Shown here piece by piece: positions 1 to 8,400 of a stretch of DNA of 64,000 nt. The DNA comes from Stenopsyche tienmushanensis (lineage: Eukaryota; Arthropoda; Insecta; Trichoptera; Stenopsychidae), in the NCBI GenBank assembly GCA_008973525.1, contig WACJ01000520.1, forward strand, positions 496,001-560,000. The letters run 5' to 3'. The notes under the pieces were generated by a model that made no database searches, was not told the origin of the DNA, and saw only the letters and a program-made list of their open reading frames with translations. Position numbers and translations under genes: made by a program. How positions within the stretch are numbered: the first letter of the stretch is position 1; the number at the start of each line of letters is the position of its first letter.

Positions 1-729
1 GAGAGAATTTTATTCAAACGCCCTCGGAATGAAACTAGTTGTGTTTTCCGCGATCTTAGCCACCCCCATCTGACCGAATTTTTGATCCTTTCCAAGCGGA
101 GTACAACATACCGAAGCCTGAAATGGAAAGTTGGAAAATCAAATCGGTGTCTCCTTTTATTGCCGGCGTAATTGAAATTTCAACTTTGACGATTCAATCA
201 AAAGCAAAGACCAACTTCTTCCGCCATAATAATATCGATTCTTTATTTTACCTCCCATAGACAAATAAAAACAACCCTTATTTGGATGAGAGCTTAGCTC
301 GAATGAAAAAGGCTATGATCCATTAATTGTTTATTTTCCTGTTGGAAACTAATTTATTTTTCGACCACAAAATTTTCCTTCAAATATGATCGGGATAACT
401 TAATTGGTCCATCCTATGAATTATAATAGTGAGAGCTAAAGCATATACCGATTAGTCGGGATAATCTGAAATTCGATTAACGGATACGCCTACCACATTC
501 TGCTTCTAATACTATTTAAAGCCGTCCACACCAGAATAATAAAAAAAAACTTATATTTTACCACCAGTTGCTGATAATATTTCACAAAATTCGATATTAG
601 ATTATAAGGTGGCCAATATGTATATCGTTCGTCGGCTGTTCTAATATAAAATCATTTGGGGCGAAGTGTTCAATTATCGCGTTATATTCATATACATAAA
701 TAGCAATTTGTTCACACCCTTTTTTATAC
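1..729. other. Unassigned AT-rich DNA
   Basis: No reading frame, RNA gene or repeat family that I recognise. The sequence is moderately complex and not obviously repetitive. Confidence 0.5.
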
Positions 730-1330
730 GAGGGTCATCTAAAAAGTAAGTTTACAAGGGCTCCTGAGACTGGGCTTATAGGGAGGACCTTAACGGTCAG
801 CTTGTTTAGTCTCGCATGTTTGTCAGCCATTTTGCTCAGTCACAGTAAATTCTTCCAATAGAGAGATTGTCGCGCCCTCTCGCCATGGAAGACCATCAGT
901 GATTTCTGATGAACTTGTGTAAAAAATTGAAGAACAAGTGCAAAATTACCGCCGAATGAAGCTTAACGACCTTCGCGAAGAATTTATTGTCATTTCTCGA
1001 AGTCTCCTAGGTAATATTGTGTCGGAAAAAACTAAGTTACAAGAAGTTGTGTGCGAGACAGATGCCCAAAATGCTTTCACAGGAGGTAAAAGCTTTTCTG
1101 GACTCTATCGTGATGAGGAATAAAACGTGGATGTATCACTATACTCCAGAATTCAAAAGACAATCCAAAAAGGACTGGCAACGGAAGTCTATGATACTGG
1201 CATACAAAAGCTGGTTCCCCGACTACAGAAATATTTTGATCTCGATGGCGATTACGTTGAAAAATACTTTAATATATTTATGAAGTATGCTGTGAGTTAA
1301 ATATAGTAACCTTACTTTCTGGATGACTAA
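730..1330 (+). mobile_element. Decayed, internally deleted mariner transposon
   Basis: The left end reads CGAGGGTCATCTAAAAAGTA and the right end, read in reverse complement, is TAGTCATCCAGAAAGTAAGG, so imperfect terminal inverted repeats of mariner type bound about 600 bases. Full-length mariners are about 1.3 kb, so more than half of the element is missing. Between the ends lie pieces of the transposase (separate entry). The left end follows a TA dinucleotide, the usual mariner target, but the right end is too eroded to prove a target duplication. A cut-and-paste element that can no longer move by itself. Confidence 0.8.
876..1300 (+). pseudogene. Mariner transposase remnant
   Basis: Transposase pieces in changing frames. 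Around 876-1045 the translation has GRPSVISDELV and NYRRMKLNDLREEF, the helix-turn-helix DNA-binding part of a mariner transposase, with one in-frame stop after DELV. From about 1045 another frame gives CARQMPKML, then FLDSIV, then KTWMYHYTPEFKRQS, which corresponds to the region around the first catalytic Asp (normally DETW; here NKTW, so the Asp is lost). A third frame gives the usual C-terminal GDYVEKY at about 1253. The block holding the second and third catalytic residues is deleted. No product is expected. Confidence 0.8.
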
Positions 1331-3152
1331 AATAGTCAAAATCTGTAACCAAATTATTTATCTTTAAATCTACTTAAATGCCATATTTATGCATTCATCT
1401 TAACTAGTCCATGTACTGTAAGTTGAAAATGATCAGGTTCGAATACATTTATCTTGTGAGTAACTTGGTTTGGTCACAGGATTACAGTGATAAAAAAAAT
1501 GGATAATACAATCCTGTGGGATCCAGGGACGCCTTCAGAAATGTACGAGTCTTTGCCATGCCAATCATTGTCAGGATCATTGAAGTGTTGCAGGTGAAAC
1601 TTTACACCTTTTTCCTGATCATCTTCTTACGGACCACCTTCTTCTATAAACTAAGTGGGTAAGCCAGATTGAAAAATTAATCTTATTAATGAATCTTCAA
1701 TTTCTCTTGGTCACTCACTGTTCAAAATAATTAATTGAATCTTTCTTACGTGTCATGTCATTTTCTTATCTGTGTGCTATGAATTTTGTAAATTTAAATT
1801 CTATTCCAATTATATATTATTATGTTTTACCATAAGAGCGTTCTATTATCAACTATTTGAAAGCTACAAATAAATGAATTTGGCAAGTCTATAAAAAATC
1901 ATAAATTTTGCATTTTTGATAATAAATAGTATTGAGCTCTACACGTAGCATTTACAAACTTTCTTTTGGCTACATGTTCTTCCTGATTTAATTTCGATTT
2001 AAAATTAAAGGCGAAGAAAAGACCTCTTTAACTTCTCCTTTTACCTGAAGTCGAACTTTAAGAAGGATATTAAGATAGAACGAGCTGCAAAACAACTCCT
2101 ACGTAATATCACTCCTTTGAAAGGTGCGATATTTAATAAATCAACTTTTCCACTTTACTTTGTATGAAGCCAGTAGCCCTTGAGCCGGCGTTAACCTACT
2201 TTGTAGATTTATCTACTTCCATTTTTCCTCATTGTCCCTTTAAGCCTTGATGGACCTTACCGATCATTGATATTTTATACGACTTTCTTCGCATAAATCA
2301 GATTTATTGCCATTACCTCGACCGCTAAACATCTCAAAAAGCCTGCCTGCGAAAATTGTGATGTATGTGCGCCGAGGGGGCCGCAACCCCTCCAGGACAA
2401 ATTCTCATCGGGGGTGTTAATTGATATTGCCGGCCTGCATCGATTATAAATATGCATATAAGAATCGCAACGACCGCAATTTAGAGAGACCGTTATTAGG
2501 ATATTATGCAGCTGTTGGCTTTGGCACTGTGCCGACCTTACAAATAACATGATATTCAGAATAGTTAACTTAAATCCTTTGTACTAAATATCGCATAATG
2601 CTTAACCCGTATATTGTCAGATCTGATCGTTATGTGGTATTTTACATCGCCGGGGTCATAGTTGCCCCGAACGGGATATGGGTCATCCAGCGCTCAGCGT
2701 TTTTTTGACGTGCTTCGAAATTTACACATGGATGAAGATATAACATTTTCCATGGGATATTTTCATATAAGCTGCTAATCAATAACAAACAAATTGATTT
2801 CTTGTACGAAGCGAATTGTTTACATGTTTGTCAAATTGGAATGCATCCATATTGGAAATCCTGAGTGTTCGGCACACAACCAAATACAAATATTTGTATT
2901 GCCTGTGCAAACATACGTTTGTAATATATATTGTAGCATTCTAATTATTTGTGGTGAACTATACTGCCATTGTTAAAGACCAACTATACATGAAATAGCA
3001 TTCAAGACCCTCGACATATCTATTATGGAATTGTTATATTATAAATTACAGGCTTGGTATTGAACAAGAATTTAAGTATATCAAAATGGAATTGGATGCT
3101 ATTATTATAAATGATTTTGATTTAAAAAAAGTCGTTGAAAAAAAAAGGGAGG
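1331..3152. other. Intergenic or intronic DNA with one exon-like stretch
   Basis: No recognised gene. At about 1530-1665 a plus-strand frame stays open and ends at GTGG|GTAAGC, which resembles a splice donor; no family match is evident. From about 2290 to 2530 the sequence is GC-richer than its surroundings and not repeated elsewhere in the window. At 2168 there is a short string, AGCCCTTGAGCCGGCGTTA, that recurs in altered form at 4474. Confidence 0.4.
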
Positions 3153-3270
3153 GCCAACGACACGCGGTGTTCCCAAGCGGTCACCCATCCAAGTACTGAC
3201 CGCGCCCAATGTTGCTTAACTTCGGTGATCGGACGAGAACCGGTGCTTTCAACGTGGTATGGTCGTTGGC
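3153..3270 (-). rRNA. 5S ribosomal RNA gene (copy 1)
   Basis: Reading the minus strand, the gene starts GCCAACGACCATACCACG and ends CGCGTGTCGTTGGC, so the two ends pair as helix I of 5S rRNA. The 118-base core plus one or two 3' bases fits the 120-base arthropod 5S. Internal Pol III promoter parts are in place: A box around residues 50-64 (AGTTAAGCAACATTG) and C box at 81-92 (GGATGGGTGACC). A T run (A run on plus, 3138-3146) follows the 3' end and can act as Pol III terminator. The upstream flank GGTTAGGACAGCGCAAC is shared with other copies. Whether it is transcribed cannot be told from sequence. Confidence 0.95.
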
Positions 3271-3475
3271 GTTGCGCTGTCCTAACCAAGAGCGTCACTT
3301 ACGCCAAAAAATGTATTATATAAAAAATAAACCAAGGAATCTCAAACTTAAATTGTACCGCGGGCCTCTCAAGTGCTAAATCCACCGCTGAGTGTACATT
3401 ATGACGTATTGTCAAGTAGAAAGATTATAGAATTAAAAATAAGAAAGAGAAAAAAAATAAAACTGTTAATTGTTA
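3271..3475 (-). repeat. 5S upstream flank, type shared with copy 7
   Basis: This stretch, immediately upstream of 5S copy 1, aligns along most of its length with 61750-61950 upstream of 5S copy 7. Shared blocks include ATTATGACRTATTGTCAAGT and AGAAAGATTATARAAT, in the same order and spacing, at roughly 80% identity by eye, with no gap at the junction with 5S. The 5S parts are identical, so the flank has drifted faster than the gene. It differs from the interiors of elements A and B apart from the first 15-20 bases next to 5S. Confidence 0.75.
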
Positions 3476-3629
3476 TTTATTTTAATAAAAACTCGATAAT
3501 ATACTAAGCGTTTTCAAACTTATTGTCAACAGCGTATGTACATATAACTATAGCAAATACTTAACGATTTCAATAACAGAAATTGTCATGTTCTAAATAT
3601 AAATCCAAACAAATTAAAAATAATTATTT

Positions 3630-4465
3630 ATGTTTGATGAATTTCAATGCTCAGAGAATGCAATATTGACTCTAAAGACCAGAACTTTATTAAAAACCTA
3701 TACTGGCATCAAACGACAGAGATCAGACATGAAAGTGGAAATACAGAGGCTATCTGTACAAAGAGGAGTTCGACAAGATTGTATTTTATCACGCCTATTA
3801 TTTAACCTGTATTCCAATAAAGTTTTCCAAAAGACTCTGGAAAACTCGAATCTGGAAGTAAAGATCAATGGAGTCGTAATAAATAATATCAGATATGCTG
3901 ACGACACAGTCATATTGGCTGAAAGTTTATATGATCTTAAATGGATGACATTCGGGAGACTTGATTATTCTGGAACATCTTTGCGGCTAAATGGAGTGGA
4001 TGTCGAAATGGTTGATCGATTCAAATGCCTTGGCAGCATCCTAACAAAGGCGCTCGACCCAGATATAGAAGTAAGGTGCCGAATAGAAGTTGCACGTGCT
4101 GCGTTTAATAAAATGAGGGCCTTCTTCTGTGATCACAATATGAACCTCAAACTCCGATATAGAATAGTCAAACGCTACATATGGTCAGTTCTTCTATACG
4201 GCTGTGAAACATGGAATCTGAAAGTGAACATTATGAATCGGCTAGAAGCATTCGAAATGTGGATACACAGAAGAATGCTTCGATTAATACTGGAGGGCAA
4301 GTTAGATGGAAGACGAGGAGTTAGTAGGAAGCAAATGAGCTGACTGTGCAAAATTAGAGAGTGGACCGGAATAAAAAGAGTGGAAGAACTATTCCGAGCA
4401 GCGCAGGATAGAGAGAAAGAGAAAGACAGTCGGTCTTCGAGACGAGAGCGAGTACGCGCATGTTT
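3630..4465 (+). pseudogene. RTE-clade LINE reverse transcriptase fragment
   Basis: A 237-codon open frame from 3630 covers the middle and end of a non-LTR reverse transcriptase. Residues 45-61 (RGVRQDCILSRLLFNLY) match the conserved GVRQGC-LSP-LFN block with two damaged positions. RYADDTVILAE, with the catalytic YADD at 89-92, is intact. FKCLG, LYGCETW (190-195) and RLEAFEMWIHRRMLR follow, as in RTE/BovB-type proteins. Two internal deletions are apparent, after residue 104 and after RMLR (residue 218). The frame stops at a TGA where a Trp codon is expected and then runs on as LCKIREWTG and LFRAAQDRE to about 4465. The N-terminal endonuclease is missing. Non-functional. Confidence 0.85.
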
Positions 4466-4610
4466 TTGAAACCTAGCCCTTGAGCCCACGTTACATGTGG
4501 TCAAAAGCAATAAATCACGAAACTGCACTAACTACTTATAATATCATAACAAAAAAAATGATGTAGAATGAGCTTTCTAAAAATAATGATTTAAACAAAA
4601 AAGAGGAGGG

Positions 4611-4728
4611 GCCAACGACACGCGGTGTTCCCAAGCGGTCACCCATCCAAGTACTGACCGCGCCCAATGTTGCTTAACTTCGGTGATCGGACGAGAACCG
4701 GTGCTTTCAACGTGGTATGGTCGTTGGC
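4611..4728 (-). rRNA. 5S ribosomal RNA gene (copy 2, left arm of element A)
   Basis: Identical over the 118-base core to copy 1. The T-run terminator is the A run at 4597-4602 on the plus strand. The upstream side continues into the inner arm with GTTGCGCTGTCCTAACCG, the common 5' flank read in reverse. Its partner in the right arm (copy 3) differs by one base. Confidence 0.95.
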
Positions 4729-4879
4729 GTTGCGCTGTCCTAACCGATAGCTACATATGTACCAATAATTTATTTATATAATATTTTTTCGATTATCTGA
4801 ATATAAATTATCCAGTTTGCGGATTATCCGTGCTTGTATTATTTTTTAAAAAAAATATTGTTTTTTTCCTTATATAATT

Positions 4880-5290
4880 ATGAAGTCATTGAAGATAACT
4901 ATAATGATTCGTCTAGCTGTCAAACAACGACACGGGATTCAACATCTCACGATTCAGGAAGAACGTCTCTGTTCCTGTGTTGAATCTGCTGATGAATTCT
5001 GCATAGAATTTCGAGAATATTTGCAAAGGGAAAAATTGCAATCCAATCAAATCTATAATGCGGAAGAAACAGAGCTGTACTGTAAATGCTTTCTGACAGA
5101 AACGCTGGCTTCAATGAGAGAAAATTACTGTTGTGTTACGGAAACGCATCAGGAATTTGCAAAATGAAACTTTTGATAATTGGGAAAACAAATAAATCTC
5201 ATATAAGAAAAATAAGTAAATTAATAATGAGTATTAAAATTATGAAACAAAAATGTAAATATGATATTATATTGGAAACCAGGTAAAAAT
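4880..5290 (+). pseudogene. Tigger/pogo-type transposase fragment inside element A
   Basis: A 95-codon frame (4880-5167) followed by an overlapping frame (5086-5286) together resemble the part of a Tigger/Jerky transposase between the DNA-binding domain and the first part of the DDE domain. RHGIQHLTIQEERL (residues 18-30) is the usual motif after the CENP-B helix-turn-helix; FREYLQREKLQSNQIYN leads into AEETELY at 61-67, where the family has NADETGL, so the first catalytic Asp is replaced by Glu. The second frame gives GNASGICKMKLLIIGKTNKS, matching the family's G-A-G-x-K-x-PLLVIGKSxxP block, so a frameshift separates them. The rest of the DDE domain is deleted. Residues 1-30 lie in the left inverted arm and are present again, antisense, at 5336-5426. 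Confidence 0.75.
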
Positions 5291-5576
5291 TCAATAATTC
5301 GGATTATCCGTTTTTTTTAATTTTCGAGTGAATTAAGAGACGTTCTTCCTGAATCGTGAGATGTTGAATCCCGTGCCGTTGTTTGACAGCTAGATGAATC
5401 ATTATAGTTATCTTCTATGACTTCATAATTATATAAGGAAAAAAACAATATTTTTTTAAAAAATAATACAAGCACGGATAATCCGCAAACTGGATAATTT
5501 ATATTCAGATAATCGAAAAAATATTATATAAATAAATTATTGGCACATGTGTAGCTATCGGTTAGGGCAGCGCAAC

Positions 5577-5694
5577 GCCAACGACCATACCACGTTGAAA
5601 GCACCGGTTCTCGTCCGATCACCGAAGCTAAGCAACATTGGGCGCGGTCAGTACTTGGATGGGTGACCGCTTGGGAACACCGCGTGTCGTTGGC
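5577..5694 (+). rRNA. 5S ribosomal RNA gene (copy 3, right arm of element A)
   Basis: Full-length 118-base 5S core. It differs from the other complete copies at one position, residue 52 (GCTAAG in place of GTTAAG), inside the internal A-box region. The T run at 5701-5708 is a strong Pol III terminator. The 5' flank GGTTAGGGCAGCGCAAC differs by one base from the common flank. Confidence 0.95.
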
Positions 5695-5811
5695 CCAAAC
5701 TTTTTTTTGTTAAATCTACAAAGCTGATTCTACATCATTTTGTTGTTTTGATATTGTAAGTAAACAAAATGGCAGTCTACTGCAATGATTTTGTTGCCAA
5801 CATTTATTAAA

Positions 5812-8154
5812 TAAATTTGAAATAAAATTTGCAAATTTTAAAATTGATGGATTGGAAGACTAATTTTCTTTGGATTCTTCGATTTTTTCAATAAATATAT
5901 AATCAGTGGTTAATCCTATGCAAATGAAGGGGATTGAAATTCAGTGAGAATCAAATTTGAAATCAAAATTCTTTAAAATTGGCATCTGAATTCTAGATAA
6001 TATATGAAGATTAGCATGTGAAATAATTTCACTATTAAGAAATATTTCTAGGTGCGAGATTTTATTTAGATTTATTAAATATAACAAGTCTCCTATCAGA
6101 TCCAGATTTTATGACGCTCACTTTGGATTAGTTTTGAAAGCAATCACTTAATATCCCTCGCAGTGGGAATGGCAATGAAGAAATACTGGAAGAAAACATT
6201 AAATTGTCCTCGTCGATGAAAGTATAAATGTATTGCTAGTAAAATCAAAATCAAAATCAAAGTCTCCTGAACCGTGACTCAATATAAACTAGCTGTAAAA
6301 ACTATTCGATGAATACCCTCTAATATAAACTAAGCATGAAACATTTTCAAAATGTTCATTTCTACGCGGTTATATTATTAATATTAATACATAACCGATC
6401 GTATAAAAAAATCATAGAAGTCGAGTAAATCCAATTTATTCTTTCCCATAAAATGACATATAACACCAATCGCTGTTTGAAAATAATCTCGCAGAGCTCC
6501 AGATCGTTCAAATCGTTGAGAAATGTTCGAGATCAGGTTGCAATATTGAGTAACTGCGAACACTTTATCACGTAGCTTTCATTTGTCTCTGCTGGATTGT
6601 ACGCGATGGTCAGAAAGCTTTTCCTCCAGAGATTCTATGATAAATTTACGATTTGTCAGGTTATTTTCGACAATTTCAGACTATAGGAAAACTTATTCGC
6701 ATTTCGAACGCTCCCGAGATGAAACCTTGATTCCGAGCGACATTTCAATAGGAGAGCCATGACCTTATTGTAATGTCTTATTTATGTTTGACATTCGAGA
6801 TTAATACCCGGTTTTCATAAATCAGATATGCAAATACTAGGAAGCCATGAGATTAATTTTGACTCAAATGCGATAAGGGAGCTCAAGGAAGATTTTGACG
6901 TACAAATTTTGGTCTATTGTAGTACTAAATATAAATCTAGTGCGTTTAAATAGATACACGCCCTGGAATATATATAATAAGGCATCCAATACTGGTGTAT
7001 TATTTTATTGTAAATGCTATGCATTTCTTAGAATTGAAATCAACAAGTTGATACCTTAATCGGATCCTAAATTCTATTCGGGAGTGTAAAATAGTTTATT
7101 TGACATCCAATACTGGGAATATTATTGAGCTTCTCACGGAGCAAACAAGCCGCCTATACAAATTGCTTCTATACTGTGTTAATAGTAGTTTGTATAGATA
7201 AGGGGCTCGCTCGGCACGGTGACCTCCACTCCAAACTATACCCCTGTATAACGGGAATAAATTAGAGTACATCCATAATTGGGATTAAGGTGGTCCAGGG
7301 CTTAAGACAATAGATTACAAGCCCTAGTTTTAAGCTTAAGTTCCACCAAGACCCGTTTAATGAATGATTGCTCGTTAAATGTCTTCGTTGAGCGCAACCT
7401 ACAGATGTATAGATGAATATTTTCAAGCACGATCAATATATTATAGAATGGAAGATTTCGTGTATTCAAACTATAAAACAAACTGACATTTGAATGTTTC
7501 AAGCATTACTTAATAATCTCGAAAATGCGGTGATTACACATTCTTATTGTAAAACATTGGAGTATCAAGTCTAAGTTTCTGTATTGATACATGGATCTGA
7601 AAATTTGGCGACTTATGGTGAATTTAGATAATTTGTATGTACTAAAAGTGGTTTGAACATGATCATTAGTCCATGAAGGACAATGAGGTGCTACGTATAG
7701 AAATTGAAACACGTCTGATTAAATCTATTCTACAAATAGCAGATAAATTCAAATATTCAAGTCGAAAATTAATAGAATTAGAGGGAGGTTCAACATTTCT
7801 TCGACATATTGAGATAAGGAATGAAAAGTGGGTTATGTATTCAAACTAACGTCGCAAAAAAACAGTGACTTTCTAAAGGGCAGGTACGAGTATCATAGAT
7901 AACGCCGAAACGAGCCTAATGGCTTAAAGGTCCTTGTATCTATATGATGGGATTATAAAGGAATTTTTCAATATGAAATTCTTAAATATGACAAACCATA
8001 ACGGCACATTTTTATTGTGATCAGTTTAAAAAAAATGTTCTAGTTTTGCTCCATCTTACTACAAAGAAGTAAAAACGAGTCTCAATGACAATGTATCATC
8101 CAAAATCGATGATTTCTATGTAAATAGCATATTCTAATCTTCTTAAAATACAGA
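5812..8154. other. Unassigned AT-rich DNA
   Basis: No gene recognised. Open frames here are short and shared with no family I know. A short word, CATCCAATACTGG, occurs at about 6985 and 7105. A run of AAAATC-type triplets at 6240-6262 is simple repeat. Confidence 0.5.
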
Positions 8155-8400
8155 ACGCAGCATGGAAACTTCCTTATTTTAAATGCGCTCTCTGGAGCAA
8201 CAGTTATTTTAAAAATAGTAAATTAGCATTCATTCAAAAGGACAATATCTAACTTTTTTATCATATAAGTTTAGCAATGATCATATAGTAAATAAGGGAG
8301 AAGAGCGTGTTCACCCAAGAGCTTCAATTAAACCGATACTTTTTAAACTGTGTGTTATTCATTTTTAAAATAAGATTTAGAATTTTCTCAGCCGCACGCT
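8155..8400. repeat. Short TIR element (MITE-like), family M copy 1
   Basis: The left end reads CGCAGCATGGAAACTTCCTT and the right end in reverse complement starts GCGTGCGGCTGAGAAAATTC; both then continue into an ATTTTAAA-type stretch. The same ends bound 12534-12770, and single ends occur at about 13845 and 47418. Length about 245 bases with no coding content, so a non-autonomous DNA element. The parent transposon family is not evident. Confidence 0.6.

Larger units (their letters stand above)
4530..5811. mobile_element. Element A: long inverted-repeat element with a 5S gene in each arm
   Basis: The two halves are inverted copies. From outside in each arm has about 85-115 bases of outer sequence (sharing AGCTGATTCTACATCATTTT-like blocks), a 118-base 5S gene oriented outward, then about 242 bases of inner sequence (4729-4970 against 5336-5576). 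I count seven differences between the inner arms, about 97% identity. A loop of about 365 bases (4971-5335) joins them. The inner arms hold the 5' end and N-terminal codons of a Tigger transposase, so the element is composite. No clean target duplication is visible, and the outer ends are judged only by where the arms stop matching and by comparison with element B. It could be a foldback-type transposon or an inverted duplication fixed in a transposon. Confidence 0.8.

Noticed and set aside
1436..1450. tRNA-like B-box word GGTTCGAATAC
   Set aside because: No cloverleaf stem pairs with it and no A box at the right distance; I found no tRNA gene anywhere in the window.
3135..3323. Open reading frames running through the 5S copies (also 55406-55660, 61542-61802 and 61559-61786)
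   Set aside because: They are translations of the 5S rRNA sequence and flanks. The RNA identity is certain from sequence and helix I pairing, so these frames are shadows.
3153..3475. SINE3-type retroposon (5S-headed SINE)
   Set aside because: In SINE3 the body lies downstream of the 5S promoter. Here the shared sequence in copies 1 and 7 lies upstream, and a T-run terminator directly follows 5S, so a 5S-driven SINE transcript is not possible.
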